Made by a program: the position numbers and the translations under genes. This document shows, one piece after another, positions 1 through 9,178 of a stretch of DNA of 30,303 nucleotides. Source of the stretch: Brevundimonas sp. (lineage in GTDB: Bacteria > Pseudomonadota > Alphaproteobacteria > Caulobacterales > Caulobacteraceae); assembly GCF_003248455.1 (NCBI RefSeq), contig NZ_QFNM01000042.1, positions 1-30,303 on the forward strand. The letters run 5' to 3'. Numbering within the stretch: position 1 is the stretch's first letter; each line of letters starts with the position of its first letter. Under the pieces are notes generated by a model. The model was not told where the DNA came from. It did no database searches and was given only the letters and a program-made list of their open reading frames with translations.

Positions 1-1644
<1,644 letters not shown>

Positions 1645-1672
1645 GGCGGCCTCTGTGCAAAAGAGGTCCGCC
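1645..1672 (-). promoter_or_regulatory. Hairpin sequestering the thiC ribosome binding site
   Basis: On the minus strand GGCGG-A-CCTC pairs with GAGG-CCGCC around a nine-base loop. This gives a 9-bp stem with one bulged base ending directly before the thiC ATG. The GAGG ribosome site is in the 3' arm, so the closed hairpin would block translation. It lies downstream of the TPP aptamer and is the likely expression platform (inference). A second hairpin, GGTCCT/AGGACC with an eight-base loop, occupies 1688-1707. Its GGTCC could alternatively pair with GGACC in the sequestering arm. Confidence 0.6.
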
Positions 1673-1711
1673 GACGTCGGGCGCGAGGGTCCTGTGGCTC
1701 GAGGACCGAAA

Positions 1712-1811
1712 GCGTTACTCATCCCTTCGCCGGCATGACCCGGATCAGGTTCGACGGGTCAGAGGAGAAACCTCTATCTCAGCCGCTCGATTGCGACCCC
1801 CCGGAGAACGC
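1712..1811 (-). promoter_or_regulatory. TPP riboswitch (THI element) of thiC
   Basis: On the minus strand the segment carries the conserved THI-box blocks in order: a GGGG run, GGCTGAGA, ACCC, GAACCTGATCCGGGTCATGCC split over the pyrophosphate-sensing arms, and GCGAAGGGATGAG. P1 can be closed by GCGTTCTC (1811-1804) with GAGTAACGC (1720-1712), with one bulge. A weak -10-like TATGCT lies at 1821-1816, which would start the transcript at about the first base of P1; no good -35 is visible. TPP binding is expected to lower thiC expression, probably at translation because the ribosome site is in a downstream hairpin. Confidence 0.93.
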
Positions 1812-1829
1812 GCCCAGCATAACCCAGGC

Positions 1830-2216
1830 TCAGGGCGCCGACCAGCCCTTGACCGAGACGGACGCCGCGCGCGGATCGGCGTCGAAGCGCAGATAGGCGA
1901 CGGCGTGGCCGTGGCCGGGGACGTAGTCCAGGGTCGCCGTGGCCGTCTGGTCGCCCAGCACCCCCTCGATGTCGACGGCGGCGGCCGTGTCGTCGCCGTC
2001 GTTCTGGACCCGCACGGTCGCCGCCTGGCCGGTTGCGGTGGACTGGACCGCGACGATGCGGGCGCTGAGGGCGGGCGGGGCCGGGGGCTGGCAGGCCTCC
2101 CACACCACCACGGCCACGGCGGCCAGGGTGACGGCGGCGCCGACCCCGGCCATGAGCCATTGCAGGATCGGTCGCGGGGCGTGGGATTTGGCGCGGGCTG
2201 TCTTGCTGGGGGGCAT
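1830..2216 (-). CDS. TIGR02588-type conserved protein, single membrane anchor
   Basis: A 128-residue protein of unknown function. After a basic, proline-containing N-terminus (MPPSKTARAKSHAPRP) there is one hydrophobic segment at about residues 20-43. A presumably periplasmic domain of about 80 residues follows, with a beta-rich look (ARIVAVQSTATGQAATVRVQNDG, then a GHGHAVAYLRF stretch). This matches my memory of the TIGR02588 family, which occurs next to TIGR02587. Here that partner is the gene directly upstream, with a 5-bp gap, so the two are almost certainly co-transcribed. The ATG at 2216 is the only start that leaves the complete anchor. The thiC riboswitch begins only 18 bp after its stop. 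The family name is from recall, not a search. Confidence 0.75.
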   Translation of the reverse strand: MPPSKTARAKSHAPRPILQWLMAGVGAAVTLAAVAVVVWEACQPPAPPALSARIVAVQSTATGQAATVRVQNDGDDTAAAVDIEGVLGDQTATATLDYVPGHGHAVAYLRFDADPRAASVSVKGWSAP

Positions 2217-2221
2217 GGCGG

Positions 2222-3064
2222 TCAGACCAGGAGGCGCGCGGCGGCGGCGCCGATGGCGGCGGGAAAGCCCAGGACGATCACGGTCTGGACCACGCCCGCG
2301 ACCGAATGGCCGTCGATCCGCCCGAAGACGAACAGGGCGAACAGGCTGATCCCCAGGGCGATGGCGTAGCCGGGCAGGGTGAAATGCAGGAAGGCGGCGG
2401 CGGGACGGTCGGCCTCTTCCTGGCCGGCGAAGCCCGCCTTGAACACGATCAGGTGCAGCAGCAGGATCGACACCGCGACCAGGGCCAGAGCATGCGCCGG
2501 CTCCGCCTTGTAGGCGATCAGGATCATCTCCTCGGTCGGGGCGACGTTCAGGGCGAAGAACAGGGCGCCCGCCGCCATCAGGAACAGCTCGCCGACATAG
2601 GACGCCTCCTCCTCGTCCGTGTCGCCCCCGCCGTCGCCCCCGCCGTCGCTGCTGAGCTGACGCCGCGCCAGAAGCGCGCCCATGGCGCCGGGGACGGCCT
2701 GGAGCGCGACCATGCCCAGGGCCTCGCGCGGGGGCGCGTTCCATTCGACCACGCCGAACAGGATCAGAAGGGTCGAAGCGGTGACGAAGCCGACCGCCAG
2801 GGCGACGGCCGTGTCCAGCGCATCGTTGACCAGGCCGCGCCGCTTCGAGAAGCCGGCGTAATAGGACAGGCCGTACAGCAGCGGCAGGCCGGCGAGGATG
2901 AAGGCCAGCAGCCGCCAGCGGTTCATGATCACGCCCTGCTCCCACATCTCCATCGTCATCAGCAGCGGAATGCTGAACACCAGAGCCCCGGCGAAGGCCC
3001 GGCCCAGATCGGCGACATAGGCCCGCTCGCGGCGAAGATCCAAAAGACGGGCGGCGGCGCTCAT
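2222..3064 (-). CDS. TIGR02587-type integral membrane protein
   Basis: A 280-residue polytopic membrane protein of unknown function. It begins MSAAARLLDLRRERAYVADL and has about seven hydrophobic segments: AFAGALVFSIPLLMTMEMW, LLAFILAGLPLLYGLSYYAG, ALAVGFVTASTLLILFGVV, LFLMAAGALFFALNVAP, ALVAVSILLLHLIVFKAGF, FTLPGYAIALGISLFALFVF and VVQTVIVLGFPAAIGAAAA. An acidic, glycine-rich loop (SSDGGGDGGGDTDEEE) sits in the middle. Conserved-looking residues include EMWEQG, EWNAPPREALG and APTEEM. A start 31 codons further up is open, but that segment is polar with homology starting only at MSAAA, so 3064 is preferred. It forms a two-gene unit with the anchored protein that follows it. Family assignment is from recall. 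Confidence 0.75.
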   Translation of the reverse strand: MSAAARLLDLRRERAYVADLGRAFAGALVFSIPLLMTMEMWEQGVIMNRWRLLAFILAGLPLLYGLSYYAGFSKRRGLVNDALDTAVALAVGFVTASTLLILFGVVEWNAPPREALGMVALQAVPGAMGALLARRQLSSDGGGDGGGDTDEEEASYVGELFLMAAGALFFALNVAPTEEMILIAYKAEPAHALALVAVSILLLHLIVFKAGFAGQEEADRPAAAFLHFTLPGYAIALGISLFALFVFGRIDGHSVAGVVQTVIVLGFPAAIGAAAARLLV

Positions 3065-3170
3065 GACGACGGCAACGCTTGGAACGGACGTTGGCTCCCC
3101 GCCGCTCGCGGCCGCGAAGGGGGCGCGGTTGCGGCTTGCCGCGCGGCGCGGGCGCACCTAGTCATGGGCG

Positions 3171-4136
3171 GTGCCTGCCCAGTCCCTGATCATCGATTGC
3201 GACCCCGGCGTGGACGACGCCGTGGCGCTGTTCCTGGCCTTCGCCGCGCCCGAGCTGGAGGTGCTGGCCGTAACCACGGTCGCGGGCAACGTCCCCGGCC
3301 GCCTGACCCAGCGCAATGCGCGGATCGTGCGCCAGATCGCCGGGCGCGAGGACGCGCCCGTGTTCGGCGGGGCGGAGCGGCCGCTGAAACGGCCGCCGGC
3401 GGGGGCGGGCGCCTTTCACGGGGCCGAGGGGCTGGGCGACCTGGAGCCTTTCGAGCCGACGGGCATCGTCGGCGACGGGCCGGCGGCCAACGCCATCGTG
3501 GACCTGGTCATGCGCCGGCCCGAAGGGTCGGTGGCCGTCGCCGTCCTGGGGCCGATGACCAATCTGGCCCTGGCCATGCGGCGCGAACGGCGGCTGGCCG
3601 AACGGCTGGGGCCGGTCGTGGTCATGGGCGGGGCGCGCAGCGAGGGCGGCAACATCACGCCCTCGGCCGAGTTCAACGTCTGGGCCGACCCGGACGCGGC
3701 GGCGGTGGTGTTCGGATCGGGCTGCGACGTGGTCGCCTTCGGCCTGGACGTCACCCATCAGGTGCGCGCGACCGAGGCGCGGATCGCCGCCGTCGAAGCC
3801 GTCGACAGCGCGGCGGCGCGCGCCACGGCTTCGATGCTGCGGTTCTCGCAAAGGGTCGAGCGCGACACCGTTGGCTGGCCCACTTCCGATTGGGGCGCGC
3901 CCCTGCACGACCCCTGTCCCATCGCCTGGCTGATCCGGCCCGAACTGTTCCAGACCCGGCCGTGCCGGATCGAGGTGGAGACGGCGTCGGACCTGACGCG
4001 GGGCCATACGGCGGTGGAGTTCCGGGTCGATCCGGCGACGGCGCGCCATCGCTGGGCCGTGGCGGCGGACGCGCAAGGGGTGTTCGACCTGATCGTCGAG
4101 ACGTTGAAGGATCAGGCGCGAGGGACGGGGGCATGA
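3171..4136 (+). CDS. Nucleoside hydrolase, IunH family
   Basis: Cytoplasmic Ca2+-dependent hydrolase that splits nucleosides into free base and ribose. The 321-residue protein begins with the family motif DCDPGVDDA (residues 9-17), which holds the calcium-binding aspartates. It also has the NVWADPDAA block near residue 170, and LHDPCPIAW near the C-terminal third, which supplies the last metal aspartate. Length is normal for the family (about 310-330). The start is GTG at 3171: the motif must lie close to the N-terminus, and the ATG at 3164 is in another frame. Its stop overlaps the start of the ribokinase gene by 4 bp (ATGA), so the released ribose is probably phosphorylated by the next gene product. 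Base preference cannot be read from the sequence. Confidence 0.93.
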   Translation: MPAQSLIIDCDPGVDDAVALFLAFAAPELEVLAVTTVAGNVPGRLTQRNARIVRQIAGREDAPVFGGAERPLKRPPAGAGAFHGAEGLGDLEPFEPTGIVGDGPAANAIVDLVMRRPEGSVAVAVLGPMTNLALAMRRERRLAERLGPVVVMGGARSEGGNITPSAEFNVWADPDAAAVVFGSGCDVVAFGLDVTHQVRATEARIAAVEAVDSAAARATASMLRFSQRVERDTVGWPTSDWGAPLHDPCPIAWLIRPELFQTRPCRIEVETASDLTRGHTAVEFRVDPATARHRWAVAADAQGVFDLIVETLKDQARGTGA

Positions 4137-4978
4137 GGATCACCGTCGTCGGCTCGATCAACCTGGACCTGGTCGCCACGGCGCCGCAGCTGCCGGCGCC
4201 CGGCGAGACGGTGACGGGGGCGACCCTGGCGCGCCATCCCGGCGGCAAGGGCGCCAACCAAGCCTTGGCGGCGGAGAAGCTGGGGGCCGAGGTCTGTCTG
4301 ATCGGCCGGGTCGGGAACGACGCCATGGCCGGCGAGGCCCTGGCCCTGATGGAGGAGATGGGCGTCGATCTGTCGGGGGTGGAGGTCGATGTGGCCGCGC
4401 CGACGGGCGTGGCCCTGATCGCCGTCGATCCGTCGGGCGAAAACCAGATCGTGGTGGCGGCGGGGGCCAATCACGGGGTCACGCCCGAACAGCTGCCGCA
4501 GCGGATCGAGGGGGCGCTGATCGTGCAACTGGAGCTGCCCGTCGAGACGGTGGAGGCGGCGGTCGGCCGGGCGACCGGCTTCGTCTGCGCCAATCTGGCG
4601 CCCGCCCGGCCGGTGTCGGAGCGGTTGCTGCGCCGCGCGGACCTGATCGTGGTCAACGAGACCGAGGCCGCCTTCTACGGCGACGGCCTGCACCGGGGCG
4701 GCGGCCGGGTGGTCGTGACCAGGGGCGCCAGGGGGGCGGCCATGCACCAGCGCGGCGTCGAAATGGCCTGGGCGACCCCGCCCGCCGTCGAGGCCGTGGA
4801 TGCGACGGGGGCGGGCGACGTCTTCGTGGCGGCGATCGTCGTGGCCCTGCTGGAAGGGATGGACCCGGCCGAGGCGCTGAGGTTCGCCTGCACGGCGGGA
4901 GCGGCGGCGGCGACCCGGCCGGGGGCGCAACCGTCGGCGCCGGAGCGGCATGAGGTGGAGGCGCTGCTGACGGGGTGA
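4133..4978 (+). CDS. rbsK: Ribokinase
   Basis: PfkB-family sugar kinase of 281 residues making ribose 5-phosphate from ribose and ATP. Visible family features are the N-terminal VVGSINLDLV strand, the GGKGANQA motif (residues 37-44), the NETEA block, and DATGAGDVF with the presumed catalytic Asp near residue 229. It is somewhat shorter than E. coli RbsK (309), mainly from tighter loops. Its ATG overlaps the stop of the nucleoside hydrolase gene by 4 bp, which implies translational coupling and fits a pathway in which hydrolase-derived ribose is phosphorylated. A related PfkB kinase of another substrate is possible, but the context favours ribose. Confidence 0.9.
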   Translation: MRITVVGSINLDLVATAPQLPAPGETVTGATLARHPGGKGANQALAAEKLGAEVCLIGRVGNDAMAGEALALMEEMGVDLSGVEVDVAAPTGVALIAVDPSGENQIVVAAGANHGVTPEQLPQRIEGALIVQLELPVETVEAAVGRATGFVCANLAPARPVSERLLRRADLIVVNETEAAFYGDGLHRGGGRVVVTRGARGAAMHQRGVEMAWATPPAVEAVDATGAGDVFVAAIVVALLEGMDPAEALRFACTAGAAAATRPGAQPSAPERHEVEALLTG

Positions 4979-4995
4979 GCGCGGTCTCTCTTGAT

Positions 4996-5119
4996 CCGTT
5001 CGTCCCCGCGAAAGCGGGCACCCGGATCTGTCGCTCGGGAGTGCGTTGGATCAACAGAGCGTCTGTTCGTTCGGATCGTTCGCCCAACCCTGGGTCCCCG
5101 CTTTCGCGGGGATGAACGG
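4996..5119. repeat. Inverted pair of a dispersed palindromic intergenic repeat
   Basis: Two 29-bp arms, 4996-5024 and 5091-5119, are inverted copies of one another with 26 of 29 positions matching. Each arm is itself a hairpin: CCCCGC-GAAA-GCGGGG with a GNRA tetraloop in the right arm, and one base changed in the left arm. When read as protein this element gives the HPRESGDP/VPAFAGTN peptides seen in many proteobacterial genomes as products of an intergenic repeat (recall). It sits between rbsK and the S9 peptidase and could end rbsK transcription, but there is no clear U-tract. Confidence 0.8.
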
Positions 5120-5225
5120 AAAGACATGCAGATCGGCGTCCTTGTGACATTGTAACGCCGAAACGGCTTGCGGCGGTCGTCGGGTCGTCGTTAGTTGGCG
5201 TTCAAATCTGTGGGGACTTCAGACG

Positions 5226-7691
5226 ATGATGATGCGTGGACGTGGGGCCGGGCTTGTTCTGGCGGCGGTGCTGTTGGCTTCGACCGCAGGGGCGGCGTTA
5301 GCCCAGAACGCGGCGCCGGCCGCAGGGCCGATGGTCTATCAGCAGCCGCCCCAGCCGATCGCGGACATACTGGACGCCAAGCCGACGCCGTCGCCGATGC
5401 TGAGCCCGGATCGCCGGACCCTGGTGCTGATGGATCGGTCGAACCTGCCCAGCATCAAGGCCCTGGCCGAGCCGATGCTGCGGCTGGCGGGCGCGCGGAT
5501 CAATCCCCGGAACAACGGACCGGCCGAGAGCCGGGTCTCGTGGCTGACGGGGCTGAGCCTGCAGGCGGTCGACGGGGGCCAGCCCCGTGTGGTGGCCCTG
5601 CCGGCCGAGGCGCGGTTCACAGCGCCGCGTTTTTCGCCCGATGCGAAGTCGCTGGCCTTCGTGCTGGATCGGCCGACGGGGCTGGAGCTGTGGGTGGTGG
5701 ACGTGGCCTCGGCGCGGGCGCGCAAACTGACCGAGCCGGTGGTCAATATGACGGGCGGAACCGGATACGAATGGCTGCCCGACAGTTCGGGCCTGCTGGT
5801 CGAGGCGGTGCCGGCGGGACGCGGTCCGGCGCCGGACGTGACCGCGGCGCCCACGGGGCCCAACATCGAGGAGACGGCCGGGCGGGTCGCGCCGGTGCGG
5901 ACCTATCAGGACCTGTTGTCCAACCCCGGCGACGAGGCCCTGTTCGACCACTATTTCACCAGCCAGCTGACGCTGGTTCCGCTGAACGGCCGGGCGCGGA
6001 CGATCGGGGCGCCGGCCGTCTATCTGGACGCCTCGGTGTCGCCGGACGGGAAATACATCCTGAACGAGATCGCCAAACGGCCCTATAGCTATGCGGTGCC
6101 GGACGACCTGTTCCCCACCGAAATCACGGTGACGGACCTGGACGGGCGGGTGGTGCGCACCGTCGCCGACCTGCCGCTGAGGGACGACGTGCCCACCGCC
6201 TTCGACGCCGTGGCGCCGGGGCCGCGTTCGGTGGGCTGGCGCGCCGATGCGCCCGCCACCCTGACCTGGGTCGAGGCGCTGGACGGGGGCGATATCCGGC
6301 GCGAGGCCGAGTTCAGGGACCGGGTGTTCATGCAGGCCGCGCCCTTCACGGCCGAGCCGGTCAAGCTGATCGACCTGAAGGAGCGTTACGCCGGGATCGT
6401 CTGGGGCAAGGACGACCTGGCCATCGTCAACAGCCGCTGGTTCAACACCCGCCACGAGACGCGCTTCACGGTCGATCCGTCCAATCCGGGTCAGGGCCGG
6501 GTGCTGCTGGAGCGGAACTATCAGGCGCGCTACGACAACCCCGGCCAGCCGGTGACGCAGCCGAACGCGGCGGGGCGTTCGACCATCCGCTTCACCCCCG
6601 ACGGCAAGATCCTGATGTCCGGGGCCGGGGCGACGCCGCAGGGCGAATTCCCCTTCCTGGCCGCGATGGACCCGGCGACGGGGCGCAGCGAACGCCTGTG
6701 GACCTCGGCCGATACGGATTACGAGGCGGTGGTCGGCTTCCTGGATGCGGACGGCAAGCGGGTGGTGACGCAGCGCGAGACGCGGCTGGACCCGCCCAAC
6801 CTTCAGATCCGCGACCTGGCGACCGGCCAGACGACGCCGCTGACCCACTTCCCCGATCCGGCGCCGCAATTGGCCGGGGCGACGCGCCAGCTCGTGACCT
6901 ACGAGCGGGCGGACGGGGTCAAGCTGTCGGGGACGCTGTATCTGCCGGCCGGCTACGACAAGGATCGCGACGGGCCGCTGCCCATGCTGATGTGGGCCTA
7001 TCCGGCCGAGTTCACCGATGCGGCGGTGGCGGGCCAGACGGTGGACGTGCAGAACCGCTTCGTGCGGCCGGGCGGGTCCAGCCACCTGTTCCTGCTGACC
7101 CAGGGCTATGCGATCTTCGACAACCCCTCCATGCCCATCATCGGCAAGGACGGGGCCGAGCCGAACGACACCTATGTCGAGCAGCTGACGGCGGACGCCC
7201 AGGCGGCGGTCGATGCGGTGGTGCGGATGGGGGTGGCGGACCGCGACCGGATCGCCGTGGGCGGCCACAGCTACGGCGCCTTCATGACGGCCAACCTGCT
7301 GGCGCATACCGATCTGTTCCGCACGGGGATCGCGCGGTCGGGCGCCTATAACCGGACGCTGACGCCGTTCGGCTTCCAGGCCGAGCAGAGGAATTATTGG
7401 GAGGCGACCGAGGTCTATACCGAGATGTCGCCCTTCACCTATGCCGACAAGCTGAACGAGCCGATCCTGCTGATCCACGGCGAGGCGGACGACAACTCCG
7501 GCACCTTCCCCATCCAGTCCGAGCGGTTCTATGCCGCGCTGAAGGGGCTGGGGGCGACGGCGCGCTACGTCACCCTGCCGCTGGAGGCGCACGGCTATCG
7601 CGCGCGGGAATCGGTGGGCCATACGCTGTGGGAGATGACCCGCTGGCTGGACCAGTATGTGAAGAACGCGCCGCCCAGGGCGGGCCGCTGA
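5226..7691 (+). CDS. Secreted S9 family peptidase, glutamyl endopeptidase-like (S9D)
   Basis: An 821-residue serine peptidase of the prolyl-oligopeptidase clan. A signal peptide covers about residues 1-26 (hydrophobic core, cut after ALA before QN), so it acts in the periplasm or outside. The N-terminal half is a beta-propeller; its opening (PPQPIADILDAKPTPSPMLSPD, then LPSIKALAEPMLRLAGARI) resembles plant chloroplast glutamyl endopeptidase (S9D). The C-terminal alpha/beta-hydrolase domain has GGHSYGAFM with Ser near 682, the HGEADDN block with Asp near 755, and EAHGY with His near 789. All three catalytic residues are therefore present. Three ATG codons in a row open the gene; the first is taken, though any could serve. 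No operon partner is seen; a repeat follows the stop. Confidence 0.93.
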   Translation: MMMRGRGAGLVLAAVLLASTAGAALAQNAAPAAGPMVYQQPPQPIADILDAKPTPSPMLSPDRRTLVLMDRSNLPSIKALAEPMLRLAGARINPRNNGPAESRVSWLTGLSLQAVDGGQPRVVALPAEARFTAPRFSPDAKSLAFVLDRPTGLELWVVDVASARARKLTEPVVNMTGGTGYEWLPDSSGLLVEAVPAGRGPAPDVTAAPTGPNIEETAGRVAPVRTYQDLLSNPGDEALFDHYFTSQLTLVPLNGRARTIGAPAVYLDASVSPDGKYILNEIAKRPYSYAVPDDLFPTEITVTDLDGRVVRTVADLPLRDDVPTAFDAVAPGPRSVGWRADAPATLTWVEALDGGDIRREAEFRDRVFMQAAPFTAEPVKLIDLKERYAGIVWGKDDLAIVNSRWFNTRHETRFTVDPSNPGQGRVLLERNYQARYDNPGQPVTQPNAAGRSTIRFTPDGKILMSGAGATPQGEFPFLAAMDPATGRSERLWTSADTDYEAVVGFLDADGKRVVTQRETRLDPPNLQIRDLATGQTTPLTHFPDPAPQLAGATRQLVTYERADGVKLSGTLYLPAGYDKDRDGPLPMLMWAYPAEFTDAAVAGQTVDVQNRFVRPGGSSHLFLLTQGYAIFDNPSMPIIGKDGAEPNDTYVEQLTADAQAAVDAVVRMGVADRDRIAVGGHSYGAFMTANLLAHTDLFRTGIARSGAYNRTLTPFGFQAEQRNYWEATEVYTEMSPFTYADKLNEPILLIHGEADDNSGTFPIQSERFYAALKGLGATARYVTLPLEAHGYRARESVGHTLWEMTRWLDQYVKNAPPRAGR

Positions 7692-7693
7692 AA

Positions 7694-7881
7694 GGCGTTC
7701 ATCACAACGGGCGCGACGAGGCCACGAAGGACACGACGGGACCGGACGCGCGTGGGTTTCCGGTTCTCATGTCCAGGCGGTGGGTCGATCTGCGGCTTCG
7801 CCGCCGCAGGCCATAGGGACGTTACGAACCGGCGCGGCTCCGTCGTGTTCGCTGTGGCCTCGCCGTGATCGTTGTGACGCC
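7694..7881. repeat. Long imperfect inverted repeat between convergent genes
   Basis: The segment after the S9 peptidase stop (about 7694-7741) reappears inverted at about 7832-7881, with shared blocks TCACAACG, CGAGGCCAC and ACACGACGG. Further inward CCGGTTC also pairs. Near the centre a compact hairpin with CTGCGGC/GCCGCAG arms lies at 7790-7808. The element fills most of the 217-bp gap between two convergent genes. It looks like two head-to-head copies of a dispersed intergenic repeat (its translation HHNxxxEAT-TT recurs in related genomes, from recall) and may stop transcription from both sides. Confidence 0.7.
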
Positions 7882-7908
7882 CCTTTTTCCAACGGCGCCG
7901 ATAAGGCG

Positions 7909-9039
7909 TCACGGCCGGACGATCAGCCGCACCACCTCGCCGGCGTGCAGGCGGTCGAAGCCGGCGTTGATGTCGGAAAGCGGGATGACGCCGCTCATCA
8001 GACGGTCCACCGGCAGGCGGCCCTGGCGATACAGGGCGACATAGCGGGGGATGTCGCGGCTGGGGACGCAGGTGCCGATGTAGGAGCCCTTCAGGGTGCG
8101 CTCTTCCCCCACCAGGGAGACGACGTTGACGGCCAGGGCCGCGTCCGCCGGGGGCAGGCCGGCGGTGACGGTGGTTCCGCCGCGCCGGGTCATCGTCCAG
8201 GCGGCCTCCAGCGCCCGGACCGAGCCGGCCATCTCGAAGGCGAAGTCGGCGCCGCCGTTGGTCAGGGCGCGGACCTGATCCACCGCATCGGGGGCGGTGC
8301 CGTTGACCGTCTGGACGGGGCCGAGGGTGCGGGCCAGGGCCAGTTTGTCCTCCGACAGATCGACGGCGATCACGGGGCCGGCGCCCGAGGCCAGGGCGCC
8401 CAGGACGCTGGCCAGGCCGACGCCGCCCAGGCCGACGACGACGACGCTCTGGCCGGCCTTGACGCCGGCGGTGTTCACCACGGCGCCGACCCCGGTCAGG
8501 ACCGCGCAGCCGAACAGGGCCGCCTCCTCGAACGCCAGGTCGGGGTCGATCCGAACCAGGGACCGGCGCGAGACGACGGCGTGGGCGGCGAAGGCGGAAC
8601 AGCCCAGGTGGTGATTGACCGGCCGACCTTCGCGGAAGATGCGGCGGGCGCCGGCCAGAAGCTCGCCCCGGCCGTTGGCGGCGGCGCCCGGCTCGCACAG
8701 GGCCGGACGGCCCCCGGCGCACGGGTCGCAATGGCCGCAGGACGGCATGAAGACCATGACGACGTGGTCGCCGATGGCGAGGTCGTCGACGCCGTCCCCC
8801 AGCGCCTCGACCACCCCGGCGGCCTCGTGGCCCAGGGCCATCGGCAGGGGGCGGGGGCGGTCGCCGTTGATGACGGAAAGGTCCGAGTGACACAGGCCGG
8901 CGGCCTTGATCGCGACCAGCACCTCGCCGGGGCCGGGCGGGTCCAGGGTCACGGTCTGGACCGTCAGGGGGCGGCTGTCCGCATAGGGAAGGGCAGAGCC
9001 CATGCGGGACAGGACGGCGGCGCGGGTTTCAAGGCTCAT
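7909..9039 (-). CDS. Zinc-dependent alcohol dehydrogenase, MDR family
   Basis: A 376-residue NAD(P)-dependent medium-chain dehydrogenase/reductase. Catalytic zinc ligands are visible as Cys50 and its neighbour in GLCHSD, His71 in GHE, and Cys in the later FGCAV block. The structural zinc loop is complete with Cys101, 104, 107 and 115 (CGHCDPCxxGxxxLC). The Rossmann motif VVVVGLGGVGLA follows. The ending RLHAGEVVRLIVRP is typical of the class III-like/AdhB group. The exact alcohol or aldehyde substrate cannot be told. The gene runs against the S9 peptidase and is divergent from the thioesterase gene across 139 bp. Start MSLETRAAV is the natural one for this family. Confidence 0.92.
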   Translation of the reverse strand: MSLETRAAVLSRMGSALPYADSRPLTVQTVTLDPPGPGEVLVAIKAAGLCHSDLSVINGDRPRPLPMALGHEAAGVVEALGDGVDDLAIGDHVVMVFMPSCGHCDPCAGGRPALCEPGAAANGRGELLAGARRIFREGRPVNHHLGCSAFAAHAVVSRRSLVRIDPDLAFEEAALFGCAVLTGVGAVVNTAGVKAGQSVVVVGLGGVGLASVLGALASGAGPVIAVDLSEDKLALARTLGPVQTVNGTAPDAVDQVRALTNGGADFAFEMAGSVRALEAAWTMTRRGGTTVTAGLPPADAALAVNVVSLVGEERTLKGSYIGTCVPSRDIPRYVALYRQGRLPVDRLMSGVIPLSDINAGFDRLHAGEVVRLIVRP

Positions 9040-9178
9040 CGGACTAGCCCCTGGGCGCTGTCGGCCAGCGCGTTCGTGATCGAAGCCCTATCGATAGACG
9101 CTTGACGCAAGGTCGTCCAAGCGAGAGCGTCCGAGGTCGAGAGCGACCGACCAGACGTCGCCAGGGAGAAGACGACCG

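Noticed and set aside
3164..3166. ATG as start of the nucleoside hydrolase
   Set aside because: It is in a different frame from the DCDPGVDDA coding frame; the GTG at 3171 is in frame.
2306..4978. An 890-codon plus-strand open frame running through the TIGR02587 gene region into ribokinase
   Set aside because: Only its last 281 codons (from 4133) are a real gene. The upstream part is antisense or out of frame to clear genes and has the repetitive Arg/Gly/Gln composition of high-G+C shadow frames.
4979..5225. Small peptide gene encoded by the HPRESGDP reading frame
   Set aside because: The reading frame is produced by the palindromic repeat itself and occurs as a false gene in many genomes; no ribosome site.
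5298..7622. A 774-codon minus-strand open frame opposite the S9 peptidase
   Set aside because: The sense protein has complete catalytic motifs; the antisense product is His/Arg/Gln-rich with no recognisable domain, as expected from codon bias.
9084..9110. TATCGATA palindrome and TTGACG as a promoter for the thioesterase gene
   Set aside because: No acceptable -10 at the right distance and no second copy; too weak to list as a feature.
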